A model generated the notes under the pieces. It was not told the DNA's origin. It ran no database searches and saw only the letters and a list, made by a program, of their open reading frames with translations. From Thalassoglobus polymorphus (GTDB lineage: Bacteria > Planctomycetota > Planctomycetia > Planctomycetales > Planctomycetaceae), in the NCBI RefSeq assembly GCF_007744255.1, contig NZ_CP036267.1, forward strand, positions 3,289,500 to 3,353,499: 64,000 nt of DNA. Reading direction: 5' to 3'. This document shows, one piece after another, positions 8,469-17,469 of this stretch. A program made the position numbers and the translations under genes. Position 1 is the first letter of the stretch. Each line of letters starts with the position of its first letter.

Positions 8469-9575
8469 TTACATTTTGAGTGCTTTGCGAAGCACTGGTT
8501 CCATCGCTTCGGCATGTCGAAAGAACCCCAAATCAGAGGGATGCGATCCGTCAGTCGTGTCGTCGCGATCTTCTCCAAGTAGGGTATTCCCATCGATGTA
8601 GTAAAGCGATTTTGCTCCGCTTGCGAGTAAAGACTCATACGCAGCCCGATAAGCTTTGCGACTTCCGGAGTGGCGATCCTGCTGAGATTGCAAGAAAGGT
8701 GCGCTCGCATACGTGCGGTCTTCAACCATTACAATTGGAGTCTCGGGACGAGCCACGCGAAGTTGCTTGACCATGTTTTCGGCGCGGGATGCGACTTCTT
8801 GCCCTACCATGTTTGGCAAACAATCGAGAACATAGACAGCTGGATCGAGCTCTGCCAAGAACTCTCCAACTTCTGGTTCCATCTTTCCATTCCCGGAGAA
8901 TCCCAAATTGAGAATCGGGAGATTCAGTCGACGTCCGAGGATCGATGGATGCGGCATTCCTGGCCGAGATGCACACGCTCCATGAGTAATTGAAGTCCCA
9001 TAGAACAGAATTGGTTTCTCTTGCCGAGGTTCAATTGGCTCGAACACATTTCCCTCTGGAACTCCGACTTTCAGATACTCGGTCCCATTATAAAGCGGAA
9101 GATAGATCATGTAATTTCGCTTGCCTGGAATGAGGCCGGAAATCAAATTCACCTGAGCAGCCTGCTTGGTAGGTTTTACCACAGAAATCCATTTCCAATC
9201 TCCTTGCTCATCTTGAGCATACAGATCAAAACCACTCACACCGGTCGCTGGCATGTGAGGCATCGACAGACTCGATGATGTCACTTTGTAGTCAACATGG
9301 ATCGATGTCGCATCCGTCGTGAATCGCACGGACATCCCGGCAGAGTGTCGACTCAAGTTCCAGACTGGAGTACGAACCTTCCCTTCCGCTCGGGCAGGCA
9401 GACGATCGAAAAACTTCGCTGTGTCGTTCCAGCCTTTCCCTTCAACTCCCCAATCTCGCACATCGTGCCAGACAATCTTCTTTCCCTTATCCTGCCCGAA
9501 ACTTAGTGAGTACGGAGCAACTGCAAACAAGCTTGTCGCTGCGAGAAATCTTCGACGAGAAAGAGGCAATGTCAT
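8469..9575 (-). CDS. Tat-exported SGNH/GDSL hydrolase
   Basis: This is a predicted exported esterase of about 368 residues. The N-terminus has a twin-arginine signal (SRRRFLAATSLFAV). Residues about 30-170 form a beta-rich domain like the SsfX3-type jelly-roll that precedes some SGNH catalytic domains. The catalytic blocks follow: YGTSITHG (nucleophile Ser), the GFSGNGKM glycine block, LDCLPNM (Asn), and DGSHPSDLG near the C-terminus (Asp-x-x-His). All four are intact. The likely substrates are acyl or acetyl esters of polysaccharides, by family. An in-frame GTG at 9587 is an alternative start; the ATG at 9575 places the Arg pair well. Confidence 0.87.
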   Translation of the reverse strand: MTLPLSRRRFLAATSLFAVAPYSLSFGQDKGKKIVWHDVRDWGVEGKGWNDTAKFFDRLPARAEGKVRTPVWNLSRHSAGMSVRFTTDATSIHVDYKVTSSSLSMPHMPATGVSGFDLYAQDEQGDWKWISVVKPTKQAAQVNLISGLIPGKRNYMIYLPLYNGTEYLKVGVPEGNVFEPIEPRQEKPILFYGTSITHGACASRPGMPHPSILGRRLNLPILNLGFSGNGKMEPEVGEFLAELDPAVYVLDCLPNMVGQEVASRAENMVKQLRVARPETPIVMVEDRTYASAPFLQSQQDRHSGSRKAYRAAYESLLASGAKSLYYIDGNTLLGEDRDDTTDGSHPSDLGFFRHAEAMEPVLRKALKM

Positions 9576-9708
9576 TGGTTCTATCACTTTTTCTAAGTGG
9601 ACGACTTTACGATTGACGCGAGGGGCTTACAGCGAGGCTCTTTTCCCCACATCATCTTGATGTGAATCCATTGAGAGCTGAAATCGCTCAATCACGATCT
9701 TAACAGTC

Positions 9709-9790
9709 TTGAACTGATCCTGAAACTTGAAATTGCTCTCTCAAACGATGAGAAAAGAGGCTCTTCCAGAGATTTTCGGACTGATTCCAA
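9709..9790. repeat. Family B repeat, solo copy
   Basis: This is an 82-bp element with imperfect inverted ends (TTGAACTGATCC and GGACTGATTCCAA) around a core with AAATTGCTCTCTCAAACGAT. It is 134 bp upstream of the SGNH hydrolase start, in the 646-bp spacer 9576-10221. The rest of that spacer shows no gene or other clear signal. The only open frames through it are short and cross the repeat. Confidence 0.85.
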
Positions 9791-10221
9791 GAGATCGTGT
9801 TGAGTCACTCAAAAATGGATTGTCAGATGAAATCTCTGGCTGGTTTCATTCATTTTCCACCCGGTTCATTTCAGTTTCTGCGGAGTCAAGTTATGTTTCC
9901 ACGATCTATTTTTCAAGTTTTGGGAGACTGGGGCAATGCCCCCTGATACAATTCTCATTCAAAGCGGAGAACGTCACCGACCGATCTCGACGACCTGATA
10001 GACGATGAGTATTATTGAAAACACGAACAATACCGCGAAATCGTTGCAATTTTTTGAAATCACTCTCTCAACTTCTGAGTTTGCCAGAACAAATTGTTTG
10101 TGCAAATTGGTGAGAGCAAATATGAAATCCACACAAGACTTCTAAAATCGGTATCATTGACTGGAAATCCGGTCACTTTTCAAGTTTTGATAGAGCGAAC
10201 TCAGTCAATAGAGACAGGGAC

Positions 10222-10518
10222 ATGGAACGCGAACAACTTAAACAGACTCTTTCGGAACTGCATCAAGAACTCGCTGAGTCTCCCGATCTGGTTGATACTG
10301 AAACGAAAGCCTTGATTCAACAGTTGGCGACAGACATTCAATTGGTCTGCACTTCAGATTCGGTCGAGCCTGGTGAGAAGAGCGAGCCCGTGCAGATTGA
10401 GAAGGAAGGCGTTCTTGATCAACTTCTGAGTCTGACGGATGAGTTCGAAGAATCATATCCGAAGCTCGCAGAGGCGATTGGACGCGTGGCAACTGCACTC
10501 AGCAGGATCGGAATCTGA
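10222..10518 (+). CDS. DUF4404-family protein
   Basis: A 98-residue helical, acidic, cytoplasmic protein. It matches the DUF4404 layout: an N-terminal helix MEREQLKQTLSELHQELAES, a central variable acidic loop, and a C-terminal helix with FEESYPKLAEAIGRVATALS RIGI. The family function is unknown. It is convergent with the sigma-54 activator gene, 90 bp apart. No operon partner is visible. Confidence 0.82.
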   Translation: MEREQLKQTLSELHQELAESPDLVDTETKALIQQLATDIQLVCTSDSVEPGEKSEPVQIEKEGVLDQLLSLTDEFEESYPKLAEAIGRVATALSRIGI

Positions 10519-10608
10519 GGGAATAGTCCTGAAGATGCAAACCTGCCGGAGTAAATCTGAAGGTGCAAAAGATGCAAACGGTAGAGAGTTTGTCCCCTGC
10601 CCTTTTTG

Positions 10609-11550
10609 CTAGGCAACATACCCTAGCTTCCGATAACGGTCCATTTTATTGCGAAGCGTTCGCGAGGTAACTCCCAAAGTTTCGGCAGCTGCGGATTTGT
10701 TCCCCTCATTCTGGGACAATCGCATGAGAATCACACGTCGCTCAATCTCTTCGAGTGGAAGCTTCAAAAAACTGGCTGGGAGTTCGTCTTCAAACGAATC
10801 CCGTTCTGTCGGCGTGGGGAACTCAACGGCAGTAATCTCTGGCCCTTGAGCCAACACGCAACTTTTCAGAACCGTATTCCTTAACTCACGGACATTGCCC
10901 GGCCAGTCATGCTCGCAAAGTTGCTTCATGACCGATGAGGAGACACGAAGAACCTGAAACTCCCCTTCAGACTGAAATCGTTTCAGAAAATGTGTCACGA
11001 GTGGAGGAATGTCATCTCGACGTTCTCGAAGCGGCGGAATATCGAGGCATAAGACGTTAATCCGATGCAGCAGATCTTCACGGAATCGTCGCTCTCGGAC
11101 TTCTTGATCCAGCAAGCGATTCGTGGCAGCCACAATGCGAGCGTTGACCTTCAGATTTTGATTACTCCCGACTCGCTGATACTCACGCTCTTCGAGGACT
11201 CGCAACAGTTTGGCTTGAGTTCCGATTGGGAGCTCTCCGATTTCATCAAGAAAGAGCGTCCCGTTTTCAACGACCTCTAATCGTCCCTGACGAGACATCG
11301 TTGCCCCGGTGAACGCTCCTGTTTCATGCCCGAACAGTTCGCTTTCAATCAACTGTTCTGAGAGTGCGGCACAGTTGACCTGCAAATAGGGATTCATGCT
11401 GCGGTTGCTAAATTCATGAATCGCTCTCGCCAGCAATTCCTTGCCTGTTCCAGTTTCACCTGTAATTAAAATCGCTGCCGATGACTTTGCGAATCGTTTC
11501 GTTCGGTCTAACAACTCGTTGATGCACTGCGACTGAAAAATGATCGACAC
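10609..11550 (-). CDS. Sigma-54-dependent transcriptional activator without receiver domain
   Basis: A 313-residue AAA+ enhancer-binding protein that remodels sigma-54 RNA polymerase. Visible are Walker A (GETGTGKE, about 27-34), the sigma-54 contact loop GAFTGA (about 77-82), Walker B (LFLDEIGEL), and a C-terminal Fis-type helix-turn-helix (KSAAAETLGVTSRTLRNKM). It has no N-terminal receiver, PAS or GAF domain, so it resembles PspF or FleQ-like short forms and must be controlled in another way. The start is GTG at 11550 with GGAGG seven or so bases upstream. It lies directly downstream of the TPR operon and near flagellar genes, so a role in motility gene control is plausible but unproven. 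Confidence 0.9.
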   Translation of the reverse strand: MSIIFQSQCINELLDRTKRFAKSSAAILITGETGTGKELLARAIHEFSNRSMNPYLQVNCAALSEQLIESELFGHETGAFTGATMSRQGRLEVVENGTLFLDEIGELPIGTQAKLLRVLEEREYQRVGSNQNLKVNARIVAATNRLLDQEVRERRFREDLLHRINVLCLDIPPLRERRDDIPPLVTHFLKRFQSEGEFQVLRVSSSVMKQLCEHDWPGNVRELRNTVLKSCVLAQGPEITAVEFPTPTERDSFEDELPASFLKLPLEEIERRVILMRLSQNEGNKSAAAETLGVTSRTLRNKMDRYRKLGYVA

Positions 11551-11700
11551 GTTTCCCCCCTCCGGATCGCTGTCAATGATTTTGCCCCCGTGATAGTCGG
11601 GCTCACGACCTCACAGACTTTATGCCAAGAGGCAGCAAGTCAAAACATTATTTTGCTACTGCCCCAAGAACTGCCCGCCACCTCGAATTTGAGTTCGTTC

Positions 11701-12102
11701 TTAATGTTTCTGATAGGCGGCTTTCATTTGTTTCACTTGGAATTGATGATCCCGTTTCGGAAGTAACTGCTCTCTTTGAGTTTTGAGCTTCCGTTCAAGA
11801 GCATCAACCTCATTGAGCAACATCGAGATGAGCCGTTCCTGCTCTTTGACAAGTGTTGAAAGCCGTTCGGAATTCCGTATCAAGCCAAACAGCGATTCTG
11901 ACGCCCAACCTGCCCTGACTTCTGCTTGTTGAATAGCGCTCATAGTTTCTTGCAATTCATAATCAACATGATCTCCTGGACGATCAAACTTTCTCAGAAC
12001 CTGCAAACCTCTCAGGTACAATGCATTGAGACTGAGCAAGTTTTTTTCAATTGAATGCTCATCCAAATCGATTCCTGAGTTCATCTCATTTTGTAAGGTC
12101 AT
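11701..12102 (-). CDS. Coiled-coil protein in a motility-linked operon
   Basis: This is a 133-residue soluble, almost wholly helical protein. Its C-terminal half (about 70-125) is coiled coil rich in Leu, Glu and Lys (LSTLVKEQERLISMLLNEV). ATG 12102 overlaps the end of the preceding TPR gene by 17 bp, which indicates translational coupling. Size, helical content and position 3.3 kb from flagellin recall FlgN-type export chaperones for hook-associated proteins, but I cannot confirm that from the sequence. It could equally be a structural partner of the two TPR proteins encoded just upstream. Confidence 0.7.
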   Translation of the reverse strand: MTLQNEMNSGIDLDEHSIEKNLLSLNALYLRGLQVLRKFDRPGDHVDYELQETMSAIQQAEVRAGWASESLFGLIRNSERLSTLVKEQERLISMLLNEVDALERKLKTQREQLLPKRDHQFQVKQMKAAYQKH

Positions 12103-12985
12103 TGACTTCCCTTTCCCACTGCTCCAGAGCAACTGAGATCGTTTGAATCTTTCTGTCGATCTCGATCTGTTCTTGAATCTGGTCGAGCCACCAACCTGAA
12201 ACCGTTCCGATCCACTCCGACTCCTCATCGGAGACCAAACGGCGATACAATTGTTGAGCGACCTCCACCTGGCCAAGCTTGCGATAGCACCCCGCACGCA
12301 GAAAGTCAGCCCAGTGGGATTCATGGCGACTCCATTCTGTCTGCTCAATCGCACTTAAAACTCGCAGACATTCATCGTAGTGTCCGGTCGCGAAAAGGCT
12401 TGAAGAAAGTGCAAACCGATCAATAGGGCCATCACTCTTTCGTGAATCCTCTATCGTTTCCGAGTCTTTTCCTGGGGATGACTTTGCCACAGATTGTGAC
12501 GGATCGTCGATCGGATCGCTCAACGACTCCACCATCAAAGGCAAACTCGAATTTGCTCCACTTGGGTCTTGCTGGTCTTCTCTATCGGGCATCGTTTCTG
12601 AACGGACCGACCTCGGTTTTGTACCTGCCTCAGAATCCGGCTCGGCCCCCGGCTCAGTCTTTGTTTCTTTTGGAACTTCGCCCGGGGTTGGGAGCGTCAA
12701 CGGAGCGTTGGTGTTCCCCTGACGCGAAGGATTTGTTGATGGACTCTTGCCACGCTTCATCTCCATCCATCTCTCGGTCAGTTGTCGCATTTGTTCCTGC
12801 AGATCATCAAACCGCTGCATCTTCTTTTCGAGTAAATTCTCCTGCTGAGGAGAATTCAGCTGATTCGTTTTTTCGACAACTTCATCAATCAACGAATCCG
12901 AAGTATTTTCCACTTCCCCAGCAGAGAGCGAATGCAGTGCGATGAAAATAAAGCAGACTGAGAGGAGCACGATTGTATTTTTCAT
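12086..12985 (-). CDS. Exported TPR-like protein
   Basis: This encodes a predicted exported protein of about 299 residues. A classical signal peptide opens it (MKNTIVLLSVCFIFIALHSLSA). A coiled-coil segment with QRFDDLQEQMRQLTERWMEM follows, then a low-complexity Pro/Glu/Ser linker of about 100 residues. The C-terminal TPR-like helices include SSSLFATGHYDECLRVL and GCYRKLGQVEVAQQLYRRL. ATG 12985 is preferred because it opens a clean signal peptide; an ATG at 13045, overlapping the upstream gene, would add 20 residues. It is the middle gene of a three-gene operon with the large TPR-STN protein and the coiled-coil protein. The architecture (coiled coil plus C-terminal TPR) resembles the periplasmic CpoB/YbgF class. 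Confidence 0.75.
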   Translation of the reverse strand: MKNTIVLLSVCFIFIALHSLSAGEVENTSDSLIDEVVEKTNQLNSPQQENLLEKKMQRFDDLQEQMRQLTERWMEMKRGKSPSTNPSRQGNTNAPLTLPTPGEVPKETKTEPGAEPDSEAGTKPRSVRSETMPDREDQQDPSGANSSLPLMVESLSDPIDDPSQSVAKSSPGKDSETIEDSRKSDGPIDRFALSSSLFATGHYDECLRVLSAIEQTEWSRHESHWADFLRAGCYRKLGQVEVAQQLYRRLVSDEESEWIGTVSGWWLDQIQEQIEIDRKIQTISVALEQWEREVNDLTK

Positions 12986-13034
12986 AGTCAGCGAATTCAA
13001 AATAATGAGGATGTGAAAGAAGGACAATCTTGAA

Positions 13035-15188
13035 TCACGGTTCATTCCCGCTCAGGACTGATTCGAGAGTCCCTGTATAGCACTGAATCGCCATGTCGTG
13101 TTGCCCCTGTGACTGATAGACATGACCAATCTTTTGAAGCAGATACTGTTTCACTTTCCCAGATGACTCCGGATTGCTGACCACTGCTTTGTACAATTCG
13201 AGCAGTTCTTCAAGCGAAATGTTCGGTGGAAGACTTGAAATCATGTCAAGCGAGTCGTTAGCCGCCCCAATTGATCGACGACACTTCTCTTCAGAAGCCA
13301 AACTCTCAACGCTCGAACCAGAGAACAAGAGAGTTCGAAGCTGTTGCTCGATCGGAAGTCCAAGATGCTGCGATTGCTGAGATTGAAACAATCGCTGAGC
13401 TTCTTCATTGAATCCAAGTTCATGATATTCTCGGCAACTTAAGAACCACCAGTATTCGCCAAACGTCGAGTTGAAATCAAGATTGCTCAGTGCTGAGATC
13501 AACTCGACACTCTCCCGCCGAGTTCTCATCTTTGGACTTAAGTCCCCTGATTCGATCAGGGATGAGATGATCGTAATTTCATTTCGCTTTTCGAAAGAGT
13601 GCCGGTTCTGTAGACATCGTGTGAGAACTTCCTCACTCTCAGAAAATTGCCCTGACATCTGATACGCAGCGGCCAACGACAGAAGAATTTCCATTTGCAA
13701 TCGATCATCGACCGTCAAATCCTGTGCGATACGAAGTGGTGAGACCGCTTTCGTCGGGCAGGCGTTTCGTAAATGAATACGCCCGATGTAAAGATTTGCA
13801 ATCGCATCGGTATCGCCTCCCGCACCGAGATCTGCAGCTTTGTAAAATCCAGCCAAGGCCTCTTTACCATTTTTCTGTAAATGACACTTACCGATGTTGA
13901 GCCAAATTTCTCCGGCATGCGATGTATCAGGAAATTGTTCTAATGTCCGTTGGAGCCCCCGCAAGGCGACAGTACGATCGCCTTGCCGAGCCTTCAAAGC
14001 AGCAAGGGCAGTCATACTAATTGGGGCCAATGAATGTTCCGGTGCTGAGGTCATTGCAAATCGCAGAATCCGCTCAGCTTGTTCCAAATCGACATTCTCA
14101 TCTCCATTTTCCAGAGAGTGAACATGAATCTCATTTCCCTGTTCTACCCAGCAGCATTCCAGAGGAAATAGAACTGAATCGAAAATCACTGAAAGCGGCA
14201 GGCCTTGAAAATTCGTGGCGATGTTTCGCTGAGACAGCCGCTCCAGACATTCTTCTTCAATGATGCAATTGATTCCTGATGCTGCGGAAATTTGAACAAG
14301 AAAATCTCGCACGGTGATCCCGGGGGATTGCACTTCCAGAAGGATCGAGTCGGAGGAACTGTCCAATCTCAAAACGTTTCGCACGAGTTCATCAGACGAA
14401 GACGGGAGATTACTTGCACGAGAGGTCACGAGAATTTCGTTGACGAACTTTTCGGCAGCGATCTCTTCTGCAGGAATGGTCAGATCATCATCTGAAAGAG
14501 ACGACAATCCCGCATCAGACTTGAGTGCGATTGCTGCGGAGACCAACCCAATCTGATGCACGAGTCTTGCTTCGACGGCAACCGAGCGAACGTCTTGATG
14601 AGTCAGCAGAGTACGAAGGAGGTCGTTTCGTGCAGAGAGAGCTTTTCCACTTTTTGACCAGATACGCGCCCGCCCAAGACGTGCAGCGGTGAGGACTGGC
14701 TGAGATTGAGTGCGGCTGATGGCTGTTTGATAATTCTCAACAGCCTCTTGATACAGCCCGAGTGTTTCCTGGCAAACCGCGAGCTTGAGGAAAGTCCGAC
14801 CGTCCACGCGGGCGCCTTGTGTCTTACAAATTTCTGAGAGAAGGTCCTCGGCATGTTCATAGCGAGCATCTTGAATTGCCTGCTCCGCTTCGTCCAGTAG
14901 AACCGGCGTGGAACGCGCAAATCTTTGACCATTCCGTTTGAGAACTGGCTGACCGGATGCTGGCTGTCCCAAGGAATCAGCCTCGTTCGATTCAGCCGTC
15001 TTGCTCTGTTCGTAGTTGCCCTGTTCATAACTGCCCTGTTCATAGTTTTTGCTTCGCTGGACTCCCTTGGATTCTCCAACCTTAAGTGCTGCATAATTCA
15101 ACTTTTGCTGAGTGGACAATCCAATGCACACCCCGCAGATAACGCAAATGGCCGTGGCAATCCCAATCGAGCGTGATCTCATCTGCAC
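13035..15188 (-). CDS. Large TPR protein with embedded STN-like (secretin N-terminal) domain
   Basis: A 717-residue protein, probably membrane-anchored or exported through an N-terminal hydrophobic segment (about 8-24). A short repeat (YEQGSYEQGNYEQ, residues 49-61) follows it. TPR-like helices are at about 95-215, an STN-like domain at about 282-358 (VRDFLVQISAASGINCII, then GLPLSVIFDSVLF and GNEIHVHS), and more TPRs to the C-terminus. STN domains are otherwise found at the N-termini of secretins and TonB-dependent receptors and mediate envelope protein contacts. GTG at 15188 is favoured by AGGAGGG seven bases upstream. It leads the operon with the exported TPR and coiled-coil proteins. A role in an envelope-spanning machine is inferred. 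Confidence 0.78.
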   Translation of the reverse strand: MQMRSRSIGIATAICVICGVCIGLSTQQKLNYAALKVGESKGVQRSKNYEQGSYEQGNYEQSKTAESNEADSLGQPASGQPVLKRNGQRFARSTPVLLDEAEQAIQDARYEHAEDLLSEICKTQGARVDGRTFLKLAVCQETLGLYQEAVENYQTAISRTQSQPVLTAARLGRARIWSKSGKALSARNDLLRTLLTHQDVRSVAVEARLVHQIGLVSAAIALKSDAGLSSLSDDDLTIPAEEIAAEKFVNEILVTSRASNLPSSSDELVRNVLRLDSSSDSILLEVQSPGITVRDFLVQISAASGINCIIEEECLERLSQRNIATNFQGLPLSVIFDSVLFPLECCWVEQGNEIHVHSLENGDENVDLEQAERILRFAMTSAPEHSLAPISMTALAALKARQGDRTVALRGLQRTLEQFPDTSHAGEIWLNIGKCHLQKNGKEALAGFYKAADLGAGGDTDAIANLYIGRIHLRNACPTKAVSPLRIAQDLTVDDRLQMEILLSLAAAYQMSGQFSESEEVLTRCLQNRHSFEKRNEITIISSLIESGDLSPKMRTRRESVELISALSNLDFNSTFGEYWWFLSCREYHELGFNEEAQRLFQSQQSQHLGLPIEQQLRTLLFSGSSVESLASEEKCRRSIGAANDSLDMISSLPPNISLEELLELYKAVVSNPESSGKVKQYLLQKIGHVYQSQGQHDMAIQCYTGTLESVLSGNEP

Positions 15189-15318
15189 GTTGCTTCCCTC
15201 CTGCGATCAGCAAACAAACTCATCATGTGCTTTGCTCGTCATTTTGAATTGCCACACCCATAACGCACGGGTCTGCTTCTGTATGAAACAGTCCGTGACG
15301 TAAGGAATGTTGCAGCCG

Positions 15319-15345
15319 TTAAAAATTGCTTAACCGTGCCAATCT
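15319..15345 (+). promoter_or_regulatory. Possible sigma-28 (FliA) type promoter
   Basis: TTAAAAATT, then about 9 to 10 bases, then GCCAATCT resembles the flagellar sigma-28 consensus TAAA...GCCGATAA. It lies about 100 bp upstream of the FlgM-like gene that precedes flagellin. The -10 half matches at only part of its positions, so this is a weak call. Confidence 0.3.
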
Positions 15346-15446
15346 CATCGACGTCTTAGGAAACCGAGTTCAGCAAAAAAACTTTGAGCAAGTTTTGCTC
15401 AAGCGCTTCGATCACTTCACTGGCACATCATGCTGGAGAAGAAACG

Positions 15447-15755
15447 ATGCAAATCCAAAGAGTTCATACTGAACATCTACCATTTCCCTCTTCGGGAGGT
15501 CCACATTCGACTTCCTCCCCGAGGGTGATCGATGAACAAATTTCAGCCCGGAAAGATCAATCGAACGCAGAAATTCTGCGTTCGGCTGACTCTCCTGGCG
15601 AAATCTCATCATTCCTGGAGCAACTGCGTTTACTACCAGAGCAGAATGACAATGCCGTCGAACTCGCCCGAGAGCGTTTTCTCTCGGGTGCGTTGTTTTC
15701 ACGCGAAGTTGCGGAATCGGTTGCAACTTCGTCACTGAAGGACTTTGTATTTTGA
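15447..15755 (+). CDS. FlgM-like anti-sigma-28 factor
   Basis: A 102-residue protein directly upstream of flagellin. The N-terminal half is polar and probably disordered, as in FlgM. The C-terminal helical part (DNAVELARERFLSGALFSRE then VAESVATSSL) resembles the sigma-28 binding end of FlgM, where helices of the form AxxR..I..G.Y..d...iA are seen. In that family the protein sequesters FliA until it is exported through the finished hook. ATG 15447 begins just after GGAGAAG. Similarity is short and the call rests largely on position next to flagellin, FliD and FliS. Confidence 0.55.
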   Translation: MQIQRVHTEHLPFPSSGGPHSTSSPRVIDEQISARKDQSNAEILRSADSPGEISSFLEQLRLLPEQNDNAVELARERFLSGALFSREVAESVATSSLKDFVF

Positions 15756-15851
15756 ACTGTTCGTGACGACTTACACGACACGGAGCGGAATTTGATGTTG
15801 CATGAGGCAACGGGTCACCTCACACGAACCAACAAAGAAAGAGGTTAGAAG

Positions 15852-17264
15852 ATGGGACTTTCGATCGCCAACAATGTGGCATCACTCAACGCTCAGAACA
15901 ATTTGACTCGAGCAAATGAACGATTGACGACTTCCGTCGAGCGACTTTCATCAGGATTGAAAATCAACCGAGGGGCTGATGGTCCTGCGGCATTGGTGAT
16001 CTCGGAAAAGCAACGTGCTCAAATCGCCGGTCTGGAACAATCGATTCAAAATGCTGAAAAGGCAGTTTCTCTTGTCCAGACAGCTGAAGGTGCGTTGAGT
16101 GAAATTAACTCCTTGCTTGTGAAAGTGCGTTCACTCGCTATCGATTCAGCCAACACCGGTGTCAATGATAGTGACGCGTTGTCCGCGAATCAGGCGGAAA
16201 TCAACAACGCTCTCGATACAATCAATCGGATCGCCAACAACACTCAATTCTTGACAAAGAAATTGCTGGACGGCTCGGCTGGAGTGAATGGAACTCCGAA
16301 CGACACAGATGTGAGCTTCCTGGGAGCCACTTCCAAGACATCGGCCGGTTCCTACAACGTTGCGATCACGACCGCAGCCGAAAAAGCACACGTCTCCAAT
16401 GGAACAGCACAATCGTCTAACCTGGCTGCCGCTGAAGAATTGACTGTCAACGGGACTGTCATCACCCTGAATGCAGGGTTGTCACAATCTCAAGTGATTG
16501 ACCGAATTAACGAATTCTCCAATCAAACCGGTGTCATCGCTGAAGATAACGGTGGGAACACTCGACTTTACAGCTCAAACTATGGATCTTCAGCATCAAT
16601 CAGTGTGACTTCGGATACCGCAGCTGCTGCCGACAGTTCAGGTTTCGGAACCGCGACCCTGAGTGATACCGGACTGGATGTCGCTGGTACAATTGATGGC
16701 GTGGCAGCATCTGGAAGTGGAAACACCTTGACCGCTACGTCTGGAGCTGCCCAAGGACTTCAACTCTCCTTTGCGGGTGATCCAGCCAACGCCACTCAAA
16801 CAGTCACAGGGGCACAAGGTAGCGTCACCGTGACTGACAACTCGTTGACATTCCAGATCGGGCCAAACGCAAATCAAACGGCCCAAATCTCAATCAATCG
16901 AGTCAATCCGTCATCTCTAGGTGTTGGAGTTTCTGGAAATCAATTTGCCAATCTGGACCAGATTGATGTGACCACAGGAGCCGGTTCACAAGATGCCCTT
17001 GCGGTCATCGATGCAGCCATCGACGACATTTCAAACCTGCGAGGAGACTTGGGGGCGTTCCAACAGAATACGCTCAGCTCCACAGCGAACAACTTGCGAG
17101 CGACGTTGGAAAACACCGTCAACGCTGAGTCTGTCATTCGTGACACCGACTTCGCTGCGGAAATTGCCAACTTCACACAACAGCAAGTTCTCGTTCAAGC
17201 TGGAACTTCTGTTCTTAGTAACGCTAACCAATTGCCACAATTGGTTCTCTCGCTCCTCGGATAA
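15852..17264 (+). CDS. fliC: Flagellin
   Basis: This is the filament subunit, 470 residues. The D0/D1 N-terminus is textbook (SIANNVASLNAQNNLTRAN, then ERLSSGLKINRGADGPA and ISEKQRAQI). The C-terminal D1/D0 is equally clear (ENTVNAESVIRDTDFAAEIA, then QVLVQAGTSVLSNANQLPQL). The variable middle (about 170-380) has a flagellin hook IN motif (GTIDGVAASGSGNTLT), also found in hook-associated proteins. An AAAGAGG Shine-Dalgarno precedes the ATG. It is the first strong flagellar structural gene of the cluster; a perfect 14-bp hairpin 100 bp downstream probably ends the transcript. No cleaved signal is present, as expected for type III export. Confidence 0.97.
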   Translation: MGLSIANNVASLNAQNNLTRANERLTTSVERLSSGLKINRGADGPAALVISEKQRAQIAGLEQSIQNAEKAVSLVQTAEGALSEINSLLVKVRSLAIDSANTGVNDSDALSANQAEINNALDTINRIANNTQFLTKKLLDGSAGVNGTPNDTDVSFLGATSKTSAGSYNVAITTAAEKAHVSNGTAQSSNLAAAEELTVNGTVITLNAGLSQSQVIDRINEFSNQTGVIAEDNGGNTRLYSSNYGSSASISVTSDTAAAADSSGFGTATLSDTGLDVAGTIDGVAASGSGNTLTATSGAAQGLQLSFAGDPANATQTVTGAQGSVTVTDNSLTFQIGPNANQTAQISINRVNPSSLGVGVSGNQFANLDQIDVTTGAGSQDALAVIDAAIDDISNLRGDLGAFQQNTLSSTANNLRATLENTVNAESVIRDTDFAAEIANFTQQQVLVQAGTSVLSNANQLPQLVLSLLG

Positions 17265-17365
17265 CTTTCACTCAGATCCTCAAACCTGACTTGAATCTCT
17301 CAACCTCTGAGCATTCGTATTCAATCAAGTTTGCGGGTCCATTTTCACTTCGAATGTTTTCTCCA

Positions 17366-17398
17366 AACCCGTTGAAGAACAGATTTCTTCAACGGGTT
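17366..17398 (+). terminator. Hairpin downstream of flagellin
   Basis: A perfect 14-bp stem (AACCCGTTGAAGAA with TTCTTCAACGGGTT) and a 5-base loop (CAGAT). It lies between flagellin and fliD. The following tract is only weakly T-rich (GATTTG), so it may act as a partial terminator or an mRNA 3' stabiliser, which would favour high flagellin expression relative to fliD. Confidence 0.75.
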
Positions 17399-17469
17399 GA
17401 TTTGAATAATAAAAAATAGGATGTCGCCCCGAGGCAATCGACTCAGGGATTCGAAGAACAGGTGAAACA

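Noticed and set aside
9727-10008. 93-residue plus-strand frame starting LLSQTMRKEALPEIFGL
   Set aside because: The start is the translated core of a family B repeat, and the same peptide recurs at every B copy.
15430-15446. Possible sigma-54 promoter (TGGCACATCATGCTG) before the FlgM-like gene
   Set aside because: The spacing between GG and GC is 8 rather than the required 10 bases, so it does not fit the -24/-12 rule.
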